Origin: Amaranthus tricolor
Lineage: Eukaryota > Streptophyta > Magnoliopsida > Caryophyllales > Amaranthaceae
Direction: 5' to 3'
DNA length: 64,000 bases
Assembly (NCBI RefSeq): GCF_026212465.1
Contig: NC_080059.1
Location: forward strand, 8,758,811-8,822,810
Part shown: positions 46,014 to 58,900 of the stretch, in pieces
Position numbering within the stretch: position 1 is the stretch's first letter
How the letters are laid out: the number at the start of each line of letters is the position of its first letter
Program-made: the position numbers and the translations under genes
The notes under the pieces: model-generated
The model's database searches: none
What the model was told of the DNA's origin: nothing
The model's input: only the letters and a program-made list of their open reading frames with translations

Positions 46014-46135
46014 AGAGCACAGATGTTTAATTGAGTAAACCTTAGGGTTAGCGCATGAATTTTTTAAAAAATTTGATTACCACATGGAAAAACCAATACA
46101 TTTGGGTTACCACGTGGAATTTTTCTAGAATTAAA
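46014..46135. mobile_element. Fragment of the same MITE family as 44742-45101
   Basis: 'gattaccacatggaaaaacc' followed by 'gggttaccacgtggaatttt' repeats the right-hand terminus of the complete copy. Confidence 0.6.
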
Positions 46136-47399
46136 TAGGGTGTTCGAAGATGTTTGGTAAAGAAGAGACAAAAAAAGTTTAGAAGAGTGATTTTGGTTGG
46201 GTTGAAGAAGTTTAACTAAGAAGAGAAACAAAATGGTTAAAAAATGTTCAAAATTTAATATATCTGAGATGAAATTTGACATATGTACACTATTTTTAAT
46301 CTAATTTGCTACAAAGATCGTATAAATGCAAGTCTAATTGAGTTAAAAATTAGACAACAACAAATTTCCAATGGTTATTATTTGTCCAATTCCGACAACC
46401 AACGAGAAATGACGACAATTTAAAAATATGCAATCTATGTCAAATGCACGCTTGGGTGACACAAATGGCGACTTTGGGCAACAGAAGTTCTCCTTGGGTG
46501 ACGCAAATGTCGTTGGCGCCGACTAATCTATGTATCTATCCGAATGTTCTTATTTTTATTTTGTTAGTTTCTTTGATATATCTTTCCTCGTGTTTAGGTA
46601 ACATAAATAGGTTTTATTACCTAATTAGAGTTAATCTTTTAATCACTTTTCATTCTACATTCAAGTTTTATTTGTTTTGAAAATCTTAACATATAAGCTA
46701 TTGTTAGATTTTTAAGATATTAAATTTTGTTATTGTGTGACCATTTCTTATTCATTTTGATTTCGATTTTATACGTTTTTTCTTTGTTCTGCTCACTTTA
46801 ATTGAGTTTTTGTGATTTATTTTCAAGTAAGTTTATGTGTTTTTCTTCTATTGTTGTCTTTAAATTCTTGTTTATTTAATATTTTTGATTATTTTATTCA
46901 TGTGTTAGTATCATGACTATGTTTATAATTTCTATTTTAACGATTAATTCTATGAATAGTGATTATTTTTTTGTTTGGCTAGGATATTTAATGAAAGTTT
47001 TTAAATAAAATGTACTTGGGTTTTATTGATTGGATTGATATAATTTCTTATTTAAAGTTTTAATGCAAGATTGATGTCTAGAAGCTAGGTTAATAATATT
47101 GACGAACATCAAAGATCTAGTATTAGGGAATTAATGAATGGTTTAAGTAATTAACTATTGTAATTGAACTCTTGGCATTAATAGGAATTAGTTAATGATA
47201 ATAAGTGAACCCAAGAGGGAATCTTATTATATGATTATATTAGTGTGCTTAAACTACATTTGACTAAAAAATTAGTAATTAAAATACCCGTTTGCCCATT
47301 TAATTTTCTATTGTTATTCTTAAATCTGAATTTCGCGAAAAACAATTCTCTTTTTTCTGTTTAGTTTATTCTTTAGCCGACATTCCATAAAGATATATG

Positions 47400-47720
47400 C
47401 ATGTTTGATTTATGACTTTTTGTTTAGCTTTTTGGTTAGCTTTTGATTTTTGGCTCGTTGGTTGGTCAAACAGCCAAAAAAACATGTTTGGTAAATGACT
47501 TTTAAGTCAAAATAAAATAACTACTCCAGTTAGTTTTTTTGGTTGACTTTTGATTTATTGTCCAACTTTTTCTTTATTAAACAACTAATAACCGATATTT
47601 AAATTTAAATAACTGACTTATTGAGCTAGAACCAACATTTCTAGCTAGTCAAACAAACCAAAAAAAAGCCACCGACCAACAACTAACAACTAATTGCCAA
47701 TCAGTTCATGAATTTAATCT
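47400..47720. repeat. Fold-back, hAT-like MITE patch
   Basis: Contains inverted, T/A-rich halves: 'gcatgtttgatttatgactt' on the left against 'agctagtcaaacaaaccaaa' and 'caactaacaactaattgcca' on the right, with 'aaacatgtttggtaaatgac' in the centre. Borders uncertain. Confidence 0.4.
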
Positions 47721-47982
47721 AACACTTCCTTTGACTTCAATTCCTACTCACTATTCAAAAAAAACTAAAGTTCTCTATATTTTTTTGTTTAATTTATTCT
47801 CTATTAGACATTTCATAAAGATATGAATTTAAATCTAACATTTCCTTTGACTTTAATCCCTACTCACTAATACTAAAAGTTAGAGTTTAAAATTTTGTAA
47901 TTTTAGATTTAAAAGACTAAAACCGATCCACAATTAGTGGATTCTAAACAAAGTACTTCACAACAATATTTTGGGAATTCTA

Positions 47983-48121
47983 TTTTAGGTAGCATTATTT
48001 AGAAAATCTTGATTTAGGTGGCATTATTTTATTTATTTATTTATATATTTTAGGTGGCATTATTTAGAAATGCTAAATTAGGTGGCATTATTTTAGAAAT
48101 TCTAATTTAGGTGGCATTATT
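47983..48121. repeat. Five copies of a TTTAGGTGGCATTATTT unit
   Basis: Units near 47983, 48012, 48048, 48076 and 48104, spaced 28-36 bp, with variable AT-rich linkers. Confidence 0.8.
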
Positions 48122-49910
48122 TGGAAAAAAAAAGTTCTAAAAAGTACTTCGTACGTCGCCAGCAGAAATAAAAATGCAAGTTGTTGATTTTATATTCCAT
48201 TGGTGGGTCCCACCGCAAAATTTCCACCTCATGCCACTATCCTTGGAAGTACGCCTATTTCTATGTCCAAATACATATTACTCACTTACATCACATAAAA
48301 AAGGAAAGAAAATTAATTTATAAAAAGCTAAACCAATTAAATTTTCACTAAAACATTTTCTACTATTTTTGTTGGCACAATCATCCAATCAAACACTTGT
48401 GCCTCCCATTTCAAACCCTTTTTCTATTTTACTAATTAATTTAAGGAGAATGATATATATAAACTTGGTCCTTTGGGGCTGTACTTTCTTTGTCAAAATA
48501 ATTTTATATTAATTGTCATTTTAGTCTGTCTTATTTCATTGTTTTTATTTTTTAGATAATGATCCACCACTTTCTTTTAGTCTCATTTATATATTTTAAC
48601 TTTAGTTTTATTCACACAATTTTTTACTTTCACTTCTTTTCTTAAAACTTTATTCCTTTTCTTTGATGCAAATGTATCCCGACAAAGGAGTATATAAGAA
48701 AAAATCTAATAGTTTTTTTATGTAATTTGAACTCAAAATTTTTTTATGTAATTTAATATTGTATTTGCTTTGAAAATATAAAATACTTTAATATGGTACT
48801 CAAAATTAAAATACTTTACACACAGTTTAATTTTTCAAGATAATTTAACTTGAAAATTGTAAACAATTAATATTTTATGTAATTATTTTAAATTTTCAAG
48901 AAAATAAAAAGTAAAATAATAAACTATAATAAAGTATATTATATTTTCAAATCAAATATAATATTAAATTGCATTAAAAAATCATTAGATTTTTTCTTAT
49001 ATATATTCCTACGACTGTATATATCATTTTCTTTAATAAAAAAATAAGTTATAAAATAAGTTACCATCTCGTGGGTTGGCTATAAGTACACAATTCGTGT
49101 TTTTGAAGCGAGTAAAAATGTGTACTTTAGAAAAACAACAAAATGTGTGCATGAGAGCCTAAATCATTCTCAATAATAGAAATGATTCGAATAACAATTT
49201 AAAATTGTTAATATAACAAATTAAAATTGTAAATATAACAATTTTAATGGTATAGATAGGGAAGGAGTAGCCCCTTAAACTCAAGTGGGGTCCATCCATC
49301 CCACTTGTAAGTCCTGAGCTTATGTCATCTTCTCCTTTGGCTCTCTTATCAAAGAAACTTGTGCGCTAATTAGCTGTAGTTTTCTTCCTCTCCTTCATCT
49401 TCATGCTCAAAAAGGACAATTTTTATTGGCGTGTAAGAGTATATATAACCTTACTAGTCAATTTCTTAGCAAGCTTTACACACTAGTTGGTCTTTCTTTG
49501 CTTATTCAGAAAGAGGGAAAAATCCAAAAAGGTAAAACCCAGCTCAAAACCAAGTCCATTCTGCTTAATTTCTTCTTAATTTTCTGTAGATTGAAGTCAA
49601 AATCTGTTTGGGAGCATGGTTTTTCATTGGGTATTTGATTAATTTCAGTTTTCGGCATCTGGGTTATGTTAATTTTTTACCTAGCATTCATGGGGTTGTT
49701 GGATTTATGGATTTGTATGTAGTTTTCTTCTTTTTTTGGCTAAAATTTTGATTGTATGTAGTATGTAGCATGTTTTTGATACAAATTGGTTTAATTCAAA
49801 GCAATATCATACTGTAAGTAATCTCAAAAGGGGTCAAAGGAGAGTATTTGATTTGAATCTGAAGTGGGTTTTAAGTCTGAAATCAGTATTTTCTGCTGAG
49901 AGGAGAGTTG

Positions 49911-49982
49911 ATGCTTGGTCCAAGGCAATGGAGGTGTATCTGGCCAGATTTCTATTTCTTTAGCATTTGTTTAAGGAAATAA
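49911..49982 (+). promoter_or_regulatory. uORF ending one base before the MAPKKK start codon
   Basis: ATG at 49911, 23 codons (MLGPRQWRCIWPDFYFF...), TAA at 49980-49982, main ATG at 49984. The peptide is aromatic-rich (two W, three F, one Y). The context around the uORF AUG (gttgATGc) is weak, so leaky scanning or reinitiation would be needed. A real leader uORF if the transcript is unspliced here; not verified. Confidence 0.5.
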
Positions 49983-49983
49983 T

Positions 49984-52900
49984 ATGAAGAACCTTTTGAA
50001 GAAGCTGAATATTATGCCCAATCAATCTGAAGAAATTGAGGGTTCTAATTCATCAAAAACCAATAATAAATTGAATGCTGGATTATCTCCTAGGTCACAG
50101 GCACAAGCACATAATAAAACCTTTACTGCTTTGGCTGGTTGGTTTAATTCAGTTACTAATAGAAAGAGTCCTAGCCCCCCTTCTTCTTCAAATGTTAGGA
50201 CACAAGATATAATGGATCAACATTTAGATTCTGCTAGCAGTAGTGGGTTGGATGTTAATTTGGATGTTGGGAGGCGTGACTCGGAGTCAAGTAATTCAAA
50301 GGATCCTGACGTTGAGGAAGAGTATCAAATTCAATTAGCTATGGAAATGAGTGCAAGGGAAGATCCGGAGGCTGTTCAGATTGAAGCTGTGAAGCAAATA
50401 AGTTTAGGGTCTCATACACAGGAGAATACTCCTGCAGAGGTTGTGGCATTCAGATACTGGGTAAGTTTCTAATCTTATTTCTTTCATACACTAACCTATG
50501 AAAGTGCTTAGTTTCTCTTATTTCGATGGAACCAAGATTTTAGTTCTTTGGTTTGGAATTATAATGACTCATTAAATCATGCGCATGTGAAGTTCCCGAA
50601 GGTTTTTTGCTACCATAGGCCACACAGAAACAACCTCTTTGTTATTAGTAACCAGGGTAAGGTTGCGTACATTTGACCCCTAAACCCAGCTTTGGTGGGA
50701 CCCAATCAATGACAAAGGGGTACCCAGCTTTGGTGGGAGTCAATCAATGGCATAGGGGTAATGGAATGTTGTTGGCATGTGTGAATTGCTTAGTGGGTGT
50801 TTTCATGAAGGGGATTTGTACAACTGACAGGAGTAATTTAAAGTAGGGATTTTGCTGAAGTTTGCTTTCTATATTTTGTTCAGAAAGAAAAATTGATGCT
50901 GTTCTGCAAATTACTTCATAAGCGTAGATAGGGCTATTCATAGCATTGACAAATTTGTTTTTCCATTGAAAAGCTTTTTGCATTTAGCATTAGGAGTTTT
51001 CAATATCCATCAGATACTATTGAGCGAGCAATTCTGTTCCTGTTCTATTTTTTGGACAATCTATTTAGAGATGTATTGGAGAACCAAGAGGCATCAAGCT
51101 GGGGACAAAAACAGAAATTAATTCAGTTGAAAGGATAAAATGAACCCTGTTTCATCCATGTACTTTTGAATGGAAAGGAAATCGAAAACACTAATGCTAT
51201 TGTTGAAAATGAAAATCGGAAAAGCTTGATACTATTGGATGAAAAAGGAATTAAATAGACGAGAAATTGAGAATACTAGATATGGTCACTAACACTAAAG
51301 GCGATGCGAGGATAAAGCTTAATATGTTGGATCACTGCACTTTGTAGTATTGGCCTATTTTTTGTTTTCGTGCTTCTAGTTGATTAAACTGGTTTTCATG
51401 GAGTGCTCCATTGTTTAATTATATTACCTAAATACACTTTTAGTTGAGGAACTTACATTACTGTTGAAAAATTGTGCATCTTCCTGTATCCTCGGCTAAC
51501 CCATCTCATATCATAGATTTGTCCATTCTTGACAGAATTACAATGCTCTTAGTTATGATGACAAGATATTGGATGGTTTCTATGACCTTTATGGTGTGGT
51601 CATCAGCAGTGAATCATCAAGGATGCCATCCCTGATTGATCTTCAAGCAACACCAGTATCTGAAGGTATTAGTTGGGAGGCTATTCTGGTAAACAGGGCT
51701 GCTGATGCCAATCTGCATAAACTTGAAAAGAGGGCTGCCATTTTGGCTTCTGAGGCAAGGTCGGATCCCCTTCTCGGTGACAATGCATTGGTGCGACAGC
51801 TTGCTACTCTGGTTTCTGACTACATGGGTGGACCAGTTGGAGAACCAGACGACATGTTAAGAGCATGGAAAAGCCTTAGTTATAGTTTGAAGAATTCAAC
51901 TTTGAGGAGCATGGTGTTGCCACTTGGATCTTTAACAATTGGAGTGGCTCGTCATCGTGCTTTACTATTCAAGGTACTTCTCCTCAATCCTAGTTATTTT
52001 CCTTAAATTTGAAGCTTTGCGGATTTGCTGAACATAGCCTCCTATTTGGTGTAATGTCGAAAAGACTTGGACCTTGTTTACTTATAATAGATGAGGGCTA
52101 TTGGGCATCTCTGAATGGAGCAGTATCAGCATGTTTATGAAGCTAGAGAGTCTAAATTTGTATTTGTTTCTTTACTTATGGTAGCTTTTGCTAGCATTAT
52201 TCTTTTCTGTTTAGTGGTATTCTTTGTGGCAACCACATGCACATCTTTTGGTTGAGATGGGGACATAAAAATGCATGCTTTTATATACCCTGTTTGTGAA
52301 ATTGCATTGACGCAGACGAAAACAAAATTATTGTTTAAAAAGACTTGCTTTATAGGGCTAATGGTTCCCGTTGCGTGATATCGTCTGTATATGTAGCTTT
52401 CAATTGTGTTTTTCTTCCTTCTTATAGTCCTTGTCAAATTTGATGTGGTTTAGGGATTTGCTTGTAACAATTCCATTTATATGTGAAGTTGCACGCAATC
52501 GAAAACTACTATTTGTTATTACAAGGGTAAGGTTGCATACTTCCAACATCCAAACCCTCCCAAGTGGAAGCCACTTGGCATTGGAGTAATTCCTTCTTGT
52601 TGTTCCTAGATGTTCTATCTTTTACTCTTTTGAAAGAGTTTTAGTTTACAGTCCCTTGCGTACTAATGTTGAGGGACTAATCTAAATATAATAATAATTT
52701 TATATTCACATCTATGCTATAAACAAATCAATTTACGTCAACCAAAGAATGAAGCTTTATTATTGAAAAAACATACCTAAACAAAGAATACTTGCACTAG
52801 TTTTATATGGAAAATTACAAAAAATTAGAATTTCAAAGATTTTCACAATTTTTGAATTTATCTTCATTGCTAACACGTATCTTATATTTTTGTTTCTTTT

Positions 52901-55900
52901 GTTTGCTCTAATACATTAAACTTATCGAATAAGAAAGGTAACTTGTGAACCATCAAACCTATTTTAATGTAGAGGAGTCCTATTATGTTAACAAGGAGTT
53001 TCACAATAAAGAAAAAAAAATATTATTAATGTTGAAGTAAAATGTTATAGCCTAGGGATGGGGAATCCCTCTTGCAACCTATTTTAATGTAAAGGAGTCC
53101 TATTTTGTTGACAAGGAGTTTCACAATAAAGAAAAAAAATATTATTAATGTTGAAGTAAAATGTTATAGCCTAGGGATGAGGAATCCCTCTTGCAAACAG
53201 GGAAACAATCTACATTACAATCCTTCATTCACTTCTACATAAATCGGTTTAAGAACAATGAATTTAAATCCACTTGCCTTTGCCCAAAGAGAGGCAAGAA
53301 AATTTGCCTTACCCCAAATTAGTTCAATCGGAAGAAAACTATCCTTAAAGATTCTCCATTTTTGTTTCAACTCCAACCAAAACAACAAATGAACAAATAG
53401 TCCACATCTTCCTAAGGTCACTGTCATTTCCATATCCAAGATTGAGTTTTATAAATTGTCATAATTTATTTATTTTTAGCTACCTGAAACACAACTTATG
53501 CTTTCAAAAGTAGACTTTTTTGGTATTTATATTGATTACCAAATTCATAAGTCCAGCTTCGGTTCATTTTCCAAATATTTTGTTAGAAATCCACCCAATG
53601 CTTAAGCTTGTGTGTTTTAGGGTTCTTTTGTCGTATTAGTTTCTGAGACCTTGCAATGGCAATCTATAGGCTGTCTTTAAAGTTTTTAGCATCACATGGT
53701 TGCTAAATTTAGAGTTAATGGAAGTAGGAAGATATTCTAGATGTATGTTTTGATAGTTTCTATGAAATTTGAATCTGCTAACACTACTCCCAAGAAACAA
53801 TGTCTATTGTCATAGAGAATCTGTTCTAACCCGTAGTTTCTTTATCAGGAGCTGTGTCTTTTGTGTTGGATTTCCTGTTCAACCTTTTGACATGAGTTCT
53901 TTTGGCTGTTTTCTCTATCTATTTGAAGGTTTTAGCTGACAGTGTGGACCTTCCGTGTCGTTTAGTGAAAGGACAATTATACACGGGCTTTGATGATGTT
54001 GCTGTGAACTTCGTTAAGATCGATGGTGGAAGGTAAGGTTACTGCATGTGTTTCCTTGCTGAAGTGAAAATACATAGCTTCTTGGTTTATGGTTTCCGTA
54101 CGATCTCCTCAGTACACAAATAGTACCTTTGAGCTCTCAACACTTAACATTTTGAATCTCCTGGAGTAAGATATCGTTAGTAACTTCCCTAAAAATTGGC
54201 CATATATCATATAAACAATAGTGCATTATCCCATGCCTTTCCTAGGCAGGTTTGGGGGGTCAAATGTATGCGACCTTATCCTTCTGCTAACAAATAGGAA
54301 GTTCCTAATGGACCATTAATACAAAATCATTTGTTGCTTCAGATAAATAAAAATCATTTAGGAAACTAACACGTATTACTAAACATAAGAGTCCAAGGGA
54401 ACATAGTAAACTAACTGCTAGTTTACTACTACTCAATAAATAAGGTTTTGAAGCATAACAATATGTATCATTAACACTTTTTTATTCCATTGGGTTCCTT
54501 TTGAAGTGTACGTCAAGGCAATCCATTTATGATACAGCTTACGAATTAATTAATAAATTAAACATTATCATCGATCTCCGTATATTTCCTTGGTTACTGA
54601 ATTTTGTCAGGGTTGTGATATTGTACTTTCAGTAGGAGTACTTCTGTGTTTTCCCTGGAGAAACTTAGACTATATACGAATTTGGATATTAGCGAATATG
54701 AAACTCTTATTTTCTCTCAGCAGTAAATCTTATTTTCTTTCTGCCGTAGTATCTCTACTTGTTAATTAAACATCATGATCTATTTATTAACGATGATAAG
54801 CATTCCAAATGGTTGTATGATCATACTAGGTGGTTAACACATTAGTTTTTTTCTCTTATAAGTCATCAGTAGTCAAATTACTTGTTTACATTGCAGGGAA
54901 TTCATTGTTGATCTAATGGCAGATCCAGGGACACTAATTCCTTCTGATGTGGCAGTGACCCACGTTGACTATGCGGATTCCTTTTCTTCTACTAGTCCTT
55001 TGTCCCGAGACATTGAATCAAATATGGGCACTTGTAGCAGCGGAGCAGTTAGCTCATTTGACGAGCCTTCAGATTCTGGGATACTAGATGAGAAGATTTG
55101 CCTCAAAACTCAGTCTGTCGGAATAGATGAGTCCGGTGACAAACTTTTTTCTACTGCTTCTGATAAACTTCTCGGGCCAGGATTGAGTGGTGATGAAGTT
55201 AATGCATCAACAGGGTTCAGCAGAAATCCCAGTGAAGGGAAAAAGTTGCCAGTGGAGGTAACTCCATCTAGAAACAGCTATCCTATAATGCATGCAAGAT
55301 CTCCTTCATGGACAGAAGGAGTTAGCTCACCAGCCGTGCGCAAAATGAAGGTGAAGGATGTTTCACAATACATGATTGATGCCGCCAAAGAAAATCCTCA
55401 ATTAGCACAGAAACTCCATGACGTGTTGCTCGAAAGTGGTGTTGTTGCTCCTCCAAACCTGTTCACTGAAATTTATCCAGACCATTCAGATGTATCTGTC
55501 ACTTTTACTAAGCCTCATGTTGGACTAAGGCAAGAGAATATAACGAAGCAAGAATCGCGAAAGTCTAAAGATTTGGATTATTCTGTTCAACCCAAATTCT
55601 TGCCACCCTTACCTCCTCAAATAGGGCCATCAAAGGCAAGTCCAAGCCTGCAGCTAGAAAATGTGCACCCTGTACAAGGTTCTGAAACTGATAATTCTAT
55701 AGGAGCTAGTGAAGGTAGCACAAACCCTTTCGACATACAGTCTGGTGTAACTCCAGTTAAGTTCGGAAAAAATGTTCCCGTTTCTGCTGCAGCAGCAGCA
55801 GCAGCTGCTGTTATTGCATCATCCATGGTGGTTGCTGTGGCCAAATCAAGCCCTGATCCAAACTTTGAACTCCCTGCTGCTGCCGCTGTTACTGCTACTG

Positions 55901-58900
55901 CAGCAGCTGTGGTGGCGACAACTGCTGCTGTTGGTAAGCAGTATGAGCAGCTGGGGGCTTCTCCACACTCACCAGGTGGAGATGTTGGCTTCTTCAACGA
56001 AGCGGTTGGTTCAAGGAGTGCAGAGGGGGATGATGCTGTTGGCAAGGAGCGAGACACTTCCGGAGCCAATTCAGAGGAAAGAACATCTGATAGGTCTGCA
56101 GGCGGTGATAGTGCAAGTAGTGCAAGGTCTGATATGCAGTTAGACGACGTTTCAGATTGCGAGATTTTGTGGGAGGAAATTACCCTGGGTGAGCGTATCG
56201 GACTTGGTATAGCAATACACTATTATTTCCTTGATCCTATATTTCGTAATTTCTTAGACAACTTCATATATATGTCGTTTGTTTACACTTTTAGGATCAT
56301 ATGGCGAAGTTTACCGTGGAGATTGGCGTGGAACTGTAAGTATTTTTTCCTCTTTTTTATAATTAAATTTCTTTAAGACTTTACCGGGTGGCCATTGTCC
56401 AGAAATTTACATAAGGTCTTGAATTAATATTGATGACATTGTTAAGGAGAGCTTAGTGCTCTACTTCTAATCACAACATTGCATGGGCGCCTTTATTTAA
56501 TAACACTATCTTCATTTCTTTTTTTTGCGCGCACAAGAGGAATGGTGCAATTGAAAAAGAACAAAGAAAGTATGTTTTTTTGTCTATATAAACTATATAA
56601 GGAGCCTCCCCCTTCCTCTTTCCTAAAAGCATACTAAATTCGATTTTCCCCATCCAATAAGCATACTGGCTCAGCCAAGTTTGGCCAATTTGAATCTGAT
56701 GTACAAAATTTTGAAAAAACTTTTTGTAATCCCTCAAAAAAGATCAGGATTTTTCCTCTCAAACTTTGCACGTTGTATTTGGAGTTTGTAAGGTTTTATA
56801 ATCATACGTTCTAAAAGTGTTGTGTTACAATTTCAAGGAAAAAGTATGCATTGTAGATTAGATTTGTATTAGATAAAAGGTGGAATAAAGCATAATCTTT
56901 GTTAGGGACGTTTATCATGTTTTGTTTTGTTTTGTTTTGGTTCATGTAGCCGATGTGTAACACCCTTAAATTTGAATCTTACAAAATTTGAAATGTATGC
57001 TGGGAAAATCATGGATTCATCCTTTGAGAGTGTGACCGCCACACTAGTTCACTAAGGAAACTAAAGTAAGTGTAAGAAAGTTTGATTACTACAGCTGTCT
57101 TACATAAAAAACAACTCCAATAATTCAGTAACTATATGTCCAAATATCTTAAACCTACATTACAAAAACTCAAACTAAATTCTATTCTTCATTCTCCCAT
57201 GACGTGTGCCCATCTGCAAAATAAAATATACAAGAAACACAAGAGAAAAAGATTCTAAAATCAGAAAAACTGAAAATTTTTAACTCCATCCTGTAAAATA
57301 ATACTCTCTCCTATTCAACTTAGGTGTCCCATTTACTTTTGGGACACTATTATCTATCACTCTTACATTGTATTTTATTAGTAATCTATAAGTTAAAACA
57401 TAATCATGTGGGATCTATTTGATTTGTTTTAATGTGAAATTTATTAATATCAATTTTTTATAATTTTTAATTATATATAATTAGATATTTGAAGGATTGA
57501 ATAAGTGTATTGGATAGAGTGCATAAAGTAAATGGGACACTTAAGATAAATAGGAGGGAGTAATTTAGAAAAATTATTTTTAAAGTTGAATTAACATCAA
57601 AGAAAATATTTATATCACAATTAAATTCCAATTGGAGATACATACTCAGATCATATAGCCAATCAAATCCCAATAACAACAATGCTTACGATTCATATAC
57701 AAATCCCATTAACAATAATACTTACAAATTAAATTCATTTTAATTAGGGAGAGGAACGCCACAATTCAATTGTCATCTCCTTGCTATGACCACAAGTCAG
57801 AAAAGAGACAAAAGTTTTAATATTTTATAATTTTTCCTAGTTGGACAACAAGAAGGGCACCAAGGGCACCATTAATTAATATAATAACTAGTTGAATTAA
57901 CTAACAAGGCAACTTGTTCATAATTTTCCTCTTTTATTTATGTGATCATAACACATAGCATTCAATTATATTATATACATTCAATTATTAGTCCCAGTTG
58001 AAATTATCCACCTTAAAATATATTTATTTCTCGATTCCTCAAGTTCATAAATAAATCTCAATCGCACAATTGTTTTAACTAACACAATAATTATAATATA
58101 GCAAATATGATAAAAATATTGTTAGTAGTATTAACAAAACTATTATAAAAAAATAAAATATTAATTGTAATAAAATCATACATCATATAATTCACATAAA
58201 CACAAAATACCCTAACAGGATCTTAGAGCGATGAGCATTGAACATTACCTCTTGTAGCATGTCAATTTAACCCAAAGATTCAACATCTCTGATAACCATT
58301 TTTACCGACATCTACATCTCTTGAGTTTCCCAAATTTCGTCTCTTATAACCTCTTCATGTGACATTTGCATCGATTATTGCAATTTTCTTTTGTAGTAGA
58401 TGGTGGAGAAAATAGAGTTTGAAAATACGTAATTTTTCCTAGGTTGAAAATGATGAATTTGCCGACTAGTGATATAATATGAAGGTTACATTTATAGACA
58501 ATAGTTGAGGGTTTGAGCTAGTTTTTAAATTTTTAAAAATAGTAATGGTTGAATTTAAATTTAAAAGATATGATTTTCATGTAACCAACTTTGACCAATT
58601 CAAAATTTTCAATTTTCAATTTATTTTTGAAAATCAATATTGAACTCTAAATTTTCAAATTTAAATAATTGAAACTATAATTTTAAATATTTTTTTAGGT
58701 AAAATTTATGGATATAGCACTACATTATTATGGCTTTTTCATTATTTTTACAATTTCAGGAAGTTGCTGTTAAGAGGTTCTTGGACCAAGATATATATGG
58801 GGAGTCGCTAGAAGAGTTTAGAAGTGAGGTAACATAAGTACATGATCACATATCTTGATGTTCAGTCTACTTGGTAGCTCATTTAAGATTCTGAAATATC

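Larger units (their letters stand above)
44033..49983. other. Intergenic region between divergent golgin and MAPKKK genes
   Basis: 44.03-44.25 kb: golgin leader and promoter. 44.3-45.3 kb: tandem duplication, minisatellite and nested MITE. 45.3-49.2 kb: AT-rich DNA with MITE fragments (about 45323, 46014-46135, 48500-48690), a fold-back patch (47400-47720) and a five-copy short repeat. 49.3-49.98 kb: MAPKKK promoter and leader, with a possible TATATATAA at 49439-49447 and CT-rich leader-like sequence. Confidence 0.6.

Noticed and set aside
47983..48121. CRISPR-like array
   Set aside because: Repeat and spacing are irregular, spacers are AT-rich linkers, and the DNA is plant nuclear.
53215..53439. 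74-codon minus-strand ORF in MAPKKK intron 2, vaguely transposon-like
   Set aside because: The resemblance to LINE-associated proteins is too weak to call without a search.
55617..56069. Ala-rich ORF on the minus strand
   Set aside because: Shadow of the Ala/Val-coding repeat region of MAPKKK exon 4; no homology recognised.
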